NCBI RefSeq assembly: GCF_040054535.1
Contig: NC_090779.1
Location: forward strand, 25,062,001 to 25,126,000
From: Antennarius striatus
Taxonomy: Eukaryota; Chordata; Actinopteri; Lophiiformes; Antennariidae
Length of the DNA stretch: 64,000 nt
Direction: 5' to 3'
The translations under genes and the position numbers were made by a program. The number at the start of each line of letters is the position of its first letter. Position 1 is the first letter of the stretch. Positions 33,185-49,047 of this stretch are shown one piece after another. Under the pieces are notes generated by a model. It was given only the letters and a program-made list of their open reading frames with translations, searched no databases and had not been told where the DNA came from.

Positions 33185-34856
33185 GCTTCTTTATGTAGCC
33201 TCATCCAAAAAAACTGGAACGACAATTTTAACAAACAAGAACGTCAATTTTTTTCTGAGCGGTGGTGACTGTGGCACCAGGTGCTCAGGAAGAGAGGAGC
33301 TCCTGGGGAGGAAGGTGAAGTACCAGAGAAGCAGAGGAGAGTTAAAAGTCCTGAAGAACTCACAGTGCTGCTCAGAGTTAAGGGAGCTAAACCGGGGGAC
33401 GCGGGGTTCAAGGCAATCAACCCTTTACAAATTGACACGTCACTACAGAGTCAGATAGGGTTTTGAGGCCAAGATTCTATTTAATGGAGTGTTGAAGATC
33501 AATTGTGTAAATAGAAAGCAGTATGAAGATGCTATCAGCATGGGGAAAGTGGTGACCAAAGTAGAGAAGATAAACTTAACTCCTAAAGGGAATCAAGGCG
33601 TTAAGGGAGTGGTCTATGGAATGTTTGCTGGTATGTCAGAAAAAGAAATACTGGACAACATTAGAGGGGGACAGGTAACAAATGTACGGAGGTTTAAGAG
33701 TAGGGAGGGAGCTGGGGGGGACCCGCCGGTTCTGCTAACATTTGCAGGAACTGAGTTACCAGGGAGAGTTTTTCTTGGTAGTATGGCCTGTCAGGTGAGG
33801 AGGTACGTGAGGCCGTCGCTGCGCTGCTACAACTGTCAAAGGTATGGACATATTGTGGACTCCTGTAGGGGTAAGAAAAGATGTGCAAAGCCATTCCCCC
33901 ATGGGTAATGAATGAGCTAGACATCGAGATGAGTTTTCTTCAGAAGAAAGATAAGAAAGAGATGACAACTAGTGTTCAAATGTATCTTAATTCAATTAGG
34001 GAGAGTAAATTGCTAATATATACAGATGGTTCTAGGGATCCAGATAGTAGGGGAGCTGGGTTTGGGGTCTATGTAGAACAACTTAATTTAAAATGTAGTA
34101 TTAGAATCTCTGATGAAAGCTCTGTGTTCACATCTGAGTTAATGGCACTTCTTTGGGCTTTACGGTGGGTAGAGGAGACAAATGCCAGGGGAGTTGTTAT
34201 CTGCTCCGATTCTGCTGCTGCCCTGGAGGCATCAAAGGGGGGGAAATCTCAAGCTCAATCTGACATTGTACATGAAATCCTGATAGTAATAAATAGAGTA
34301 AGGGTAGGCAGTGACATCTCATTTTGCTGGGTTCCCGGGCACAATGGGATACAGGGTAATGAGCAAGTAGACAGCTTAGCCAAAGAAAGTTTAAATAAGC
34401 AAGTTGTAGAACATCTCCTTTTAGGAAGAGTGGAACTGAGAGGAATAATTAAAGAGGAAATGTCATTATAGTTCAATATCCTGAAGGGACTCTGTTAAAT
34501 TATGGAGGTTGAGGATGGGTCATTGTGGTTTAAATCAGTCTCTATTTATTATAGGAAAGCATGACACAGGTTTATGTCACTGTGGGAGGCCTGAAACAGT
34601 TAAGCATGTGTTCTTAGAATGTCGTCAATACAACAATGAAAGGCTGAGATTATTTATCCAGATGGCAGAACTAGAAGTTCAAGTCTTTTTTATTTCTTCT
34701 TTGTTTGGCCACTGTGAGAACCATCAATTGATTTCCAGAGCAATCTGGACTATATGGAAGAATCTGAAGTAGATTAAAATTACGACCAGTGGAGGGCAGT
34801 AACACGCAGTACATCGTCTACGCTGCCGAAAATTAGAAGAAGAAGAAGAAACTTTT
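33185..34856 (+). mobile_element. Internally deleted non-LTR retrotransposon (I-clade-like LINE) relic
   Basis: Two groups of frames survive. 33281-33466 and 33489-33895 carry an ORF1/gag-like protein with a CCHC knuckle (CYNCQRYGHIVDSC). After a junction near 33890, 33881-34471 carries an RNase H domain: YTDGSRD, SELMALLWALRW, CSDSAAALEA and WVPGHNGIQGNEQVD supply the acidic residues and the late motif. Then 34509-34772 shows the Cys/His tail CHCGRPETVKHVFLEC. Endonuclease and almost all reverse transcriptase are missing, so the copy cannot move by itself. ORF1 has a frameshift and there is a stop between the RNase H and the tail. The 3' end is an AGA/AGAAG repeat at about 34840-34856. RNase H plus CCHC gag fits the I/Nimb group; the exact family is uncertain. 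The 5' end is approximate. Confidence 0.85.
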
Positions 34857-34860
34857 CTCT

Positions 34861-34940
34861 ACGTCATTACGTCATTTCCGACGCAGGCGCAAAGTAGCCT
34901 TTTCTGTCTCGTGTGCGGCCTCTCTTCCTCTACCGCCATC
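34861..34940 (+). promoter_or_regulatory. rps13: rps13 core promoter with 5'TOP start
   Basis: ACGTCATTACGTCATTTCCG (34861-34880) gives two ATF/CRE-like half sites and an ETS-type TTCCG. A pyrimidine run CCTTTTCTGTCTC (about 34898-34910) has the form of a 5' terminal oligopyrimidine start, standard for ribosomal protein mRNAs and their mTOR-controlled translation. The start site is inferred. A LINE 3' tail ends immediately upstream. Confidence 0.6.
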
Positions 34941-39276
<4,336 letters not shown>

Positions 39277-39823
39277 ACTCTACATACTTTGGATTAATAA
39301 AACAATTTGAATTGTAAAGTGTCCAGGTGTCTAATTTTTTTTTTTTTAAATGTGTATGTAGGGAAAGTTTATTGATCATCCAAGCGTGAAGGATTGGCTC
39401 ACATGAGTTTTTCCATTTTTGAATCGTGTTTATTATGAATGATGCAATCCACCCACCTCTCATTGGTCCATGAACATGAAACAAAAACACTTGAGGGGGT
39501 CAAACTGAAAGACCACCCCCCCCCCCCCCCACCCCAAAAAATCACTTTCTGTTTAATTTGACTCTTTTAAAAAATTTCCATCTTTTTATTCTCCAGTCGT
39601 TTATTTTGAGCCGTTCCCGGATCTGTCTGGGGTTTTCTGGTAGCTGTAGTAATTTCCATGCGTCATCCATTTCGTAATACGTGGGCGTGCTTTGTGGCAC
39701 GTAAGGGAGGCGGGAGCCCTGATGAATGACATCTGTCTCGACCAATCAGAGCGCCGCCTAACGTCACGAGCGTTTATTTCAGCGGTCTGGTGTAGCCGGA
39801 GCGTCACATTCACTCCTACTACG
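39277..39823. other. rps13 3' end and ppp1r15 promoter region
   Basis: After the rps13 poly(A) signal the DNA is simple (T-run at 39337, C-run at about 39517). From 39700 it becomes promoter-like: TGATGAATG (about 39720) resembles an ATF4/CHOP response element, CCAAT lies in GACCAATCAGAG (about 39740), and ACGTCACG (about 39762) is a CRE-like site. These fit a stress-inducible gene, but function is inferred. Confidence 0.45.
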
Positions 39824-39874
39824 ATGAAGACGACACAGCGGAGCAACATGGCGCACACTGAACGGCACGTTTGA
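39824..39874 (+). CDS. uORF1 of ppp1r15 mRNA (16 codons)
   Basis: ATG at 39824 opens a frame that closes at TGA 39872-39874, 176 nt before the main start. It is presumed to be in the 5'UTR. Short uORFs are a known device of PPP1R15 mRNAs for stress-dependent translation. Confidence 0.45.
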   Translation: MKTTQRSNMAHTERHV

Positions 39875-39889
39875 CTAAAGAGCGTAGCA

Positions 39890-39997
39890 ATGGAGCACAT
39901 TTACCAGAAGATGAAGCGACAACTTACTGACGAAAGTCTGTCACTGACAAATCAGCGAAATTTGTTGGTTTTTGACGAGGAATACCAGAATACGTGA
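39890..39997 (+). CDS. uORF2 of ppp1r15 mRNA (35 codons)
   Basis: ATG at 39890, with purine at -3 and G at +4 (good Kozak context), reads 35 codons to TGA at 39995-39997, 53 nt before the main ATG. Second of two tandem uORFs. The encoded peptide has no recognised domain. Confidence 0.5.
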   Translation: MEHIYQKMKRQLTDESLSLTNQRNLLVFDEEYQNT

Positions 39998-40049
39998 GAT
40001 TTTCTTCGACATCAGCCACTTCAAAGAGACTCCGGAAGAGGGGGAAAAA

Positions 40050-40323
40050 ATGGCTACGACCGTTGGTGCCGCCGAGGCTCCGGAGCGGACGGCGATGGAG
40101 AGATTCGGTACCGGAGGGCTGGCGCTGCTGCCGTGGACCCGACAGATGCTGACCGTGTTGTGGGAGCAGTTCCGGCTGCTGATGAGCGTCATTTACTACA
40201 CCTTCATGTCCGGTAAGAGCCCCAACGGCCGCGAACGGTGGTGCGTTTACGGCCCCTCGGACCGTTAAAGTACTCATTTCTAGGTAATGGAAATCCACAA
40301 TATCAACCCGTCACGTATCGCGG

Positions 40324-40385
<62 letters not shown>

Positions 40386-42569
40386 AGACAATGGCCGCTC
40401 TCGTTCTTTTTATTTTTTTATTTTATATACTTGATTAATCCCCGGTTATATAAAGTTTTGATCCACTTGTTGGATTTCTGTCCGCTTTGAGCCCCTCGGT
40501 TTGAAGGAGATGAATTTCAGGTTTTGCTGCTTTTATTGTCGTGAAAACAATGAATTTTTGTTCTAATCGAACTGCATTCTCTTGATTTTCCAGTTTTCCA
40601 GATGTTCCGGTTCGAGGTCCACGTCCGGATCACGGATGACATCCAGCACATGGGCGCCGCTGCTAACCCCACCGAGTCCTTCCTGTTCTCCTCCTTGTTC
40701 GACGGAGAAAACGCCGTGATGGTTGGAGGTTCCAATCCCCTCTCCAACTTCTGCGGGGAAGTGGGCGACCCGTTCGCCGGGAAGTCCACGGCGGAGGCCC
40801 TGCTGTCCAGCCTGCGCGCCGACGACCTGTGTTGTGGGCTGGTGGACGACTTTGTGTCCCGAACCACCGGGAGCGAAGACGGGATCTTTCGGGGACACCA
40901 CTCCAGCTGGAAGATGGGTTTCCCCGGCGACTGGAACATCTTCGTCTCAAGCGGCGAGGCGGCCAGTTCGGACGACTCGTGTCACAGAGGTGGTGAGAAA
41001 GTCTTCAAGCAGGACGCTTCGGAGGAGGACCGGAGCTCCAGCTGGAGCAGCGAGGAGGACCAGAACCTGGCTGAGTTCGACAGCGAGGAAAGCAAAGCAC
41101 TCTGGGAGTCCCTGTCCAGATCCAGCGATCCCTACAACCCCTTCTTTTTCTCAGCTTGCATCTCAACCAACGCCAACATGGGGAAGAGCGAACGAGAGGC
41201 GGCGGACGATGTCGATGATGTGTCTGTCACAAAGGTCGGCGAGGCCCCGGGGCCCCCGGGTCTGAACTTCTGGGTCAGCCGCTCCGACAGCGAGAACAGT
41301 TGGAGCAGCTGGGCGGGGTCCGACGGGTCGGCCCCTGACGTCGACGAGGACAACGAGCGGCTCCTGGAGCTGTTCAGCAGCGCCGACCCGTACAACCCCC
41401 TGTGCTTCACCGCCAGCCGAGGCAGCGGCGCAGCGGAGAGACCCACCTCCACGCTGCGGGCCCCGCTTCCTGTCGCCGAGGAAGAGGAAGTCAGCCCCCA
41501 GCCTTCGTCTGAGGAAGATGACGAGGAAGAGGAGCAGCTGTGGAAATCCCTCTGCTCGACAGATGACCCATACCACCCCCTTAACTTCAAGGCGTGCCTC
41601 CAGACCTCGGCGCCCCCCCGGTGTGAGGAGCATCCAGACGCCACGGATGTTGACGGGGCGAAAAACTCACAAAAAAAGTACCAAAAATGTCAAAAGGAGG
41701 CTCGAACGCCTAAAATGTCACAAGTCACCAAACCCCCCCTGCAGGACAGACACTCCACCAAACCCCCCCTGCAGGAGAGATGCGTCAAGAGTCACGCCCA
41801 CCCAGAAATGACACAGGTGCCCTGGATCCGACCTGGACGGACACCCAAGACCCCTCCACAGGGGGACGGCACGGCTGCCCCAAAAAAGGTGAGTTTCTAA
41901 CACACCTTTACTGTGATGTCATCACAACACTTGTGATGTCATCACAGCGTCTCTGATGTCATCACACCCTGGTACTTGAGGGTGGTGTTTAAGGAGAGAT
42001 GACACCTTTAGGGCCTGTGGTAAACGTGGATTCCTCAACGAACGCTCACCGCTCTGTAGATGAGTTGTTGTTTGTTGTTGCTTAGCGACGCTGCTGGTTG
42101 CCATGACTAAGCGGGTCATGTGGTTCCTGTGAGTCAGCAGAGCGCTTTAGAGCCACATGGCCTGAACTAGGCTGTCGGTTTATTTCTGTTCTTTACATCA
42201 GACCCTGACAGGAAGTCGGTTTTATTCTGATGATGCATTGCGTTGGGAAGCCACACCTTCTCCGTGTCGACCAATCACAGTCGCCGGTGACTCGGCACAT
42301 AACTGACCTTTACTCTTCTTTCTCCCGAACAGGTGCGGTTTTCTCCTCTCGTCCACGTCCACGTCATGCGGTCCTGGACGTTCGCTCAGCAGGCGTCTCG
42401 CAAAGGACCCTGGGAAGAGATGGCGCGGGACCGGGACCGCTTCCGCCGGCGGATCCAGGCGGCGGAGCGAGCCATCGGTTACTGCCTGGCGCCGTCACAC
42501 AGGGAGAGCGCGCGGATGTACGCGGATGGTTCCTCGAAGCGGCAGGAAGTCCCGGACGCTGAGCGTTGA
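40050..42569 (+). CDS. ppp1r15b: Protein phosphatase 1 regulatory subunit 15, B-like (eIF2-alpha phosphatase targeting subunit)
   Basis: Three coding exons, 40050-40212, 40594-41888 and 42333-42569, give 564 residues. The family recruits PP1 to dephosphorylate eIF2-alpha and end the integrated stress response. Residues ~22-60 form a hydrophobic/amphipathic segment that fits ER attachment. Three acidic repeats of type LW.SL...DPYNP..F.A occur near residues 233, 319 and 379, typical of PPP1R15B. The PP1-docking motif KVRF is at 486-489 and is split by the last intron (K|VRF). The C-terminal block has [17 protein letters not shown] with Trp513 and Phe523, matching the substrate and actin contacts of PPP1R15A. 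KVRF-to-Trp spacing (27) equals remembered human PPP1R15A, while the repeats and AIGYCL fit PPP1R15B, so A/B assignment is open. Poly(A) signals at 42879 and 43054. Confidence 0.9.
40325..40383 (+). repeat. (TG)n microsatellite in ppp1r15 intron 1
   Basis: Perfect TG run of about 59 bp. Confidence 0.95.
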
Positions 42570-43542
42570 ACTTCCTGTGCGGATGAGGACTCCTGATTGG
42601 TTGCAATGCAACAGTGATTTTGATCTAGACCAATTAGAAATGTGAAGTTAGGCCTTTTATCTGTTGTTTTTTACCGTTGTCCAGCTGAACAACGTTGTAC
42701 CTCAGACGGTTTCTATGGCGACTGTTGCACTGACTGACACTTTGTTCTACTAACCTCAGCAGTAACGTGTGGAATGTTTTTTTTATGCCTTACTCACTGA
42801 CGAGCCGGTAATGTACCTGATTTCTGGCCTCTGGATGTCGTTTGTTTACCTGTTTACTACTTAAATGTTTTACGTGTGAATAAATAACGCTGGTGTCTCT
42901 AGAAGCTGACGTGAGAAACCGGGGTGATACTGAGACGTGATTCATAAATTTGCTTCCTGGCGGCGCCGTCGGACGAATGAAACGTCTGGTTCTGTCACGG
43001 TTTCTCACCACAAAGCGTCTGTAGCAGATTTATGTGAGGTGCTTTGTCAAATCAATAAACTTGATCACCACGACTCATCGATCTCTGATCTTTAATTCGT
43101 CTTCGTCGCTCTGGTGGTGAAGACGAGTTCACGTCTGGTTTAAGCCAGTGTAACAAATATGAAGACAAGCGGGTTTGTGTTGATGTCTGTAAACAACCTG
43201 AGGTCAACAAGCAGTCTGACCCCCCCCCGACCCCCTCAAACCCGTACGAACCTTTATTTAGTGAATCAGTTGTAAACATATTTATGTTTTTCGCTTTTTA
43301 CCACTTCCTGTCGGGGCGGCGGCTTTCACTTTATTTTCTTTTCATGATCAAATTCTTTAAACACTAAAACTAGACGGTCTGGTGTGGGGCGTGGGGTTCT
43401 GACTGAGGGCTCCATGCTTTAGCTGGGGGGGCGCTGATGGCAGCGCCACATTAATCCAGTCCATTAAAACCACTTATCAGCCCGTTTTTTTAATTGTAGA
43501 TAATTCTCATATATTTACATTCATGCAATTATCTTCTCTCTG

Positions 43543-43588
<46 letters not shown>

Positions 43589-44677
43589 TTTCCCAGAGGG
43601 ATGCAGACTTACTGCTGTAAGGCTGTCGTAAGACAGCAGATAAAAACACCGAGGATGATGAAATGAGTTTCCAGAGAGATGAAATCAATTAGCAGACCTC
43701 CTCCTCCCTCCTCCCTCCTTCCTCCTCCTCCTCCTCCTCCTGTGCACACAGACACACAGAGATGGTGCAAAGGTGAGCAATCTGTGAAAATGTTGCTGTG
43801 TCAACCCAGCAGTGGGTCCTTTTGTTAGTGTTGACCTCTTCCTCCTCCTCCCCCTCCCCCTCCATCATGTTGCATGTTCTAGTTGTCATTAGTGGTTGTA
43901 AAAGGAACACGACGCACACACACTCTCATGTTGGCAGCCTGTCATGTCTGCTTCACCAGGAAGCAGGAAAACATTGAAAATGAGGACATCGAACCAAGAA
44001 ATAATGACCACAAAAATCTCATTGTTGATCTCATGCTGTAATGGAACCTTCTGACGAATTAGTGAAGAAAAAATTTCCAAAAAATTCTATTTAGGAGCTT
44101 TAATTTATATAATTACGGCTAAATCCAGAATTTTTTTTCTCATGCAAAATATAGACGCAGGTGTGTGATTGAAACAGGCTTTAATAAAAAAAAGTCAAAG
44201 TCAATTTTTACAGGTTTAAGGTCAAAGTGAATGTTTTGTGTTTACTCTTACAGAACCTACAAAGATGAATTTAATGAGGTAAATATTTGCTTCTGAATTC
44301 TGCTGCTGGTTATTGACCTTTGAGTTCAGTTATTAGTGCATCAAACAGATTTTTGCAGACTCTCACTGCCAACATTTCTTGCATCATTTGTTTTTCACTG
44401 CTGCCGTTAAAGGTGTTTATCGTGAGGCGAGACAAGCGTCTGTTTCCTGCACGCCGCGTCTTTGTCTATGTCCCTCTTTCACCTCCGTTACCTCCCTTCC
44501 TTCCCTTCCCTCCTTTCTTTGCATCTCTGTCTCCATCTTCCTCCTTCTCCTCCTCTGCCAGCATCATCGTTTCTGTGGCCTAGGCGACCCCGTCTCCAGG
44601 CAACCGACAGGAGTGGTGAGGCGTTGAAAGGATTGCAGGTGATTGCAGCAGCAGCATCGGCAGCAGCGGGTCTTCAG

Positions 44678-44678
<1 letters not shown>

Positions 44679-44739
<61 letters not shown>
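44679..44739. repeat. (CA)n microsatellite
   Basis: Perfect CA run of about 61 bp in intergenic DNA. Confidence 0.95.
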
Positions 44740-44741
<2 letters not shown>

Positions 44742-46329
44742 TTACCCATCTCTCTCGCCCGCCAGAGAAGGGTCTCTCCTGAGTCACAATTAGCTGATGA
44801 TGCAATCCAACATCAGCTATTGTGTCTAATACAGAAAGATTGCATGAAATGCAGAGGAAAACAAAGGGAATCTTTGTGTTTGTTGTTCGCTGCAGTGAAC
44901 ACACAAACATATCAGGATTAAACCCCACAACCTCCTGGTTAACCCACTCTGTCCCGTGTGTCACACTGTGGATTTGTTCATTCTGACCAGGAATAAAACA
45001 TTTAGAGATGATGTGTTTGAACTTTCTCTCTCTGAGGTTTATTTTAAGGGTAAAATTCAGGTAAAATGCTGGAGACAGAAAGGCTGAAGGTTTATTTCAG
45101 ACTCATCTGGTTTAACGACGTGAGGCATTCGGGGTACATTCATCACAATAAGGGATTATTCCATTTCACTGTCAAAGAATTGAAGTGAATTCTACAGCTC
45201 CACATGTTCATTGTGTCTGCTCGGTGTGTGTGTGTGAACACACACTCTGTAGAGTCCCATTAAAGTGACAGAGACAGGTGAGGATGTGCTCAGGGTTAGG
45301 GGTTCTACTGGAGGGCGGGGCGCTCTGCCCTTCTCCTTCTTTAACCTGGACAGAAGGTTGACCTCTGAACCTGCTGAGGTGAGGAACATGCTGTAACCGG
45401 TTCCCTGTCAGGACTGACCTCTGACCCCTATCAGGGTTATCTGGGGCGGGGGCGGGGGGGGGCAGTCAGACCTGTTTGCTGGGTCAGTGAAGTTTAGAAG
45501 AGACTCCAGGCCTCTATTGAAACAGAGAAATGAAAATTAAAGAACAGTATAAGGAAGTATCTCCTTTCACATTTATCGTGGTTTCTAACAAATTTTAAGA
45601 GAAAACATCGTCCTTCTCCTGAATCAGAACAATCTTCCAATTTGTTCTTTTTAATTTCGGAATTAAAACATTTTTCCTGCTTACAGCCAACTCCTGATAC
45701 TCTCTTCTTCTTCTTAAAGTTTATCCTACATATTTGCAGACCACCTCCAGCCCCAACCAGGGAAACTTATGGATTTTCAGTACGGGACAAACATTCGCCT
45801 CTGCTGCCACCGTGTGGCGAAACCGAGATCCATCTGTGTAAATGGAAAAAAAAGGAAAAGAAAAAGGACATGTTAGTTCCTGGAGTGATTTCCAGGAATT
45901 CGGTTCCATATAAAGACCCCGAGTCTCTCAAGTGTCTTTATAAACTGTTGGATAGTTTTATATAAATTACTCTCAGGAACTGTGATGGAGTTTAACGTTG
46001 CTGACATCAAAGAGGTCACGGTGCTTCAAATAAGAATGACCTTTTATTCTCTGCGTCACATGAAATGACGTTTTTGTCATTTTCAGGTGCATATGAGCTG
46101 TCAGTAATCTTAATGCTTACACAAATGTAAAACTGAATCATATTGTGTCTATTAAAAACTGACTTTAAATGCTTTTCTTTCTTTTAGTTGATTAGGATTA
46201 CTGAGATCTGATGGAACATCTGTGTGAAAAGATGTTAGAAATATGTTTAAAAAAAAATATCGCGATGGTCGGCATCAGTGTTTTTTTTAATTTTTTTAAA
46301 TTTTGGACATTTGATCTGGATGGTATTGT

Positions 46330-46418
46330 TGGCTTTCTATCTGTAAAGCGCTTTGAAATGTCTTCAGATGTCATTAAGCGCTATATAAATAAAAGTTGAT
46401 TGATCGATTTATTGATTG
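46330..46418 (+). repeat. LINE/SINE 3' tail fragment
   Basis: CTGTAAAGCGCTTTGAAATG then AAGCGCTATATAAATAAAAG and a TTGATTGAT-type tail is a very common teleost retroelement end. A copy of the same class in the other orientation lies at 55904-56000. Confidence 0.6.
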
Positions 46419-48555
46419 GTTTTATTCGGGTTAAATGAAGCCTCTCCTTCCTGTGAGGTGATGACACGTGATGTCCACTTGAGGGAGACAGCGGAACGCA
46501 GAAATGTGACGCGTCTCGGTTTTCCTGATGATTGACTGTGATTGTCTCAAAAAGTAGAAATTAAAGTAAAGTGAATATATAAAGCACCTTCACGATTACA
46601 GCAGGTATAAAACACGGTTCCATGGATAAATCTTTGAACTTGAGTTCTGGTTCCTGTACTTTATCTGTGTGTGCTTTTACTTTGATTCACTACATTTTTA
46701 AATAGCTCTACTTTCTACTGAACGTTTGGCTCTTTTCTCACGTCCTTCCTTCAGTCAGAACACAATGAGCTTTAATCATTACTTAATCATAGCAAAATAC
46801 ATCCAGAGAGTGTAATTTGTCGTGTAAGACAAACTGAATGTATTGATAATCACTTTTATGGTGTTTGTTCAGTCATGAACTGAATGTGTGGCATTGGAAG
46901 TGATTGATGTGATTGACACACGGATGATGAGACGTCTCAATCCATAGAGAAACATCGTCACGCTGACTGATTCTAGAGCGTTCTGATTCCGTCAGAGGTT
47001 AAAGGCCTCGAAACCACGAGCTTCCCTCAGGTGATGCATTTCACAAGGCAGCCTGACAGCCTGTTTCTGTGCACATCTTTCCATCATAAGTCTATTTTTT
47101 ACAGAAAGCTTGAAGTCATAGCAGGTTTTTGTCTCGTTGTTAACAGACGCAGGAGGCATTAGTCACAAATTCATTCAGATTTCTCTCACAAGGCTGAAAG
47201 AGAAGATTAATTTAGCGCTTAAAAGACAGACAACAAGAATTAGACGGGGATCATTGCTTCTGTTTGTGTTGAGTCGGCAAGAAATTGGATGACACTGTTC
47301 TTTAATTCCAAGTGTCATGTTTTGTTTTTATGACCTTCATGTGTGTTTTTTTTAAATTCCCTTGAGAATTTAAATAACTGAAGTTTACCTGGAAAAGTTT
47401 CACTTTCTCTGCACCATTTCCATGATACTCAGATTGGTCGCCTTCAGTCACGTCAGACGGGGAGCTGAGTCATATGCTATGGGTCACCTGTAGACCAGGT
47501 GTGGCTATACTTTAACCCCCTCGGAAGACCTCAGGGATTTAAACTCAAGCCATGGTGCAGAGGAGGCGGTGACATCATCTGCAAGCTCCACCATCCAATG
47601 GGCTCCATGTTTGCTTCTGCCAGACGTTAAGTCCCTTCTTATCTTATCTTACGCTGTATCTTCTGAAGTAGATTTTTTTTTTTTTTTTGCATCTTTGAGA
47701 TTTGAACTCTTCTGTTCAGGTGATGTGTGATCAGGTGTTCACCTGATCACACACCCGCTGGCTCGCTATCTGCTGACCTCCACCTGACCTTCAGCTGTGT
47801 CTACCTCATCAGGAAGTTTCTTTTGTTTGACCATTAGCCGCCGCCGCCGCCACCTGATCCCAAACAGGAAGGACAGAATCAGACGTGTAATCAGAAGTAA
47901 ACGCTGGAGTTTAGTTGACAAGAAGAACAAATAATGACACATGAAGGAAACTAAAAATAGACTCAGGGCTGTCCAACAGTCTTTAGTGTGCTTTAATGAT
48001 CTATTGTTAAACGCCGTATAAAAACGCTTCAGGGTGTGGCGAGTCTGCGTGAAGAAGGTGTGATGAATGGCGACGTCGTCTTTCTGTTCACACACTCACA
48101 ATTTGAAAATTGCTGCTTTCGTCGAGGGAATTCCTGCAGACTGAGTTTAACAACACGTCAGGTGAAGTGTTTTCATCCCCTGTGGATCTGGAAATAATAG
48201 GGCAGTGGAAAACGTATCAGGATGTTGCTATAAGCACGTCGCCACACGTCCCCTGGATATGGAGCCACCCCGGAAAACCAAATTCCACTGAGTCCAGAGT
48301 TCCTGATGCGTGACTCAGAGCAAACTGTGTGTGACTGCAGATGGGAGGGGGGGGTCTCCTCAACCCCAATGAGACCAAGACTCATCATCACCATTGGATA
48401 TTTTAACCTAAAGATTAAAAAGTGCATGTGTAAGATTGTTAAATTTCACACATTGTCAAATCTATAAGTGTCAAAAGTGTTTGAGTTTAGATGAAATAAT
48501 GTTAATAACAATCATGCGATTAAAAACTGCATTTAAACCGGTTTCCAAGTCATAA

Positions 48556-48557
48556 TG

Positions 48558-48606
<49 letters not shown>
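48556..48606. repeat. (TAA)n microsatellite
   Basis: About 17 uninterrupted TAA/ATA units upstream of plekha7. Confidence 0.95.
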
Positions 48607-48612
<6 letters not shown>

Positions 48613-48879
48613 TAACACTATATTTAAACAAAAGTAATCTTGTTAACACATTGTTTGTGTTGAAATAACAACACAAGCAACAACAATAATCATAATAATA
48701 CTAAGAATTCCATTAAAAACGGCATTTAAACAAACGTAATATTTTTAATATGTTTGTTTTAAAACAACAATAACAACAACACCAACAACAACAATAACTC
48801 GATTAAGACCCGCGTTTAAACAAACATACATTATTTCATTAGTCACGTTATAAAGCTGTAAATAACGACTAAAACACGA

Positions 48880-49047
48880 ACTCAAACGCCTCCTCCACTC
48901 GGAGTCCCGAGCTTCCCTCAACCGGTTGTGATGCTCGGATGTCCGTGCCGCGGAGGGAGCTCCTGAACGCAGCGCCGGCCCGACCGTCGCTCCGACTCCC
49001 AGGAGACTCCATGGAGCCGGAATGAGATGAACGATCCGGGCCGGATC
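48880..49047 (+). promoter_or_regulatory. plekha7: plekha7 GC-rich promoter/5'UTR
   Basis: GC content rises sharply from about 48890, with many CpG, and leads directly into the first coding exon. An upstream in-frame ATG (49027) adds seven residues (MNDPGRI) before the chosen start. Confidence 0.5.

Larger units (their letters stand above)
42570..48880. other. Repeat-rich intergenic DNA between ppp1r15b-like and plekha7
   Basis: No gene is supported in this 6 kb. It holds ppp1r15 3'UTR to about 43060, (CA)n at 43546-43585 and 44679-44739, CT/TCC-rich DNA at 43700-43860 and 44480-44570, a LINE tail at 46330-46418, and AT-rich DNA with (TAA)n at 48556-48606 and (CAA)n near 48770. The block 47030-47330 is non-repetitive and might be a conserved element. 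Confidence 0.55.

Noticed and set aside
41132-41644. Antisense ORFs of 156-170 codons over ppp1r15 exon 2
   Set aside because: Ser-rich shadow of the acidic repeat region; no independent start, splice or domain support.
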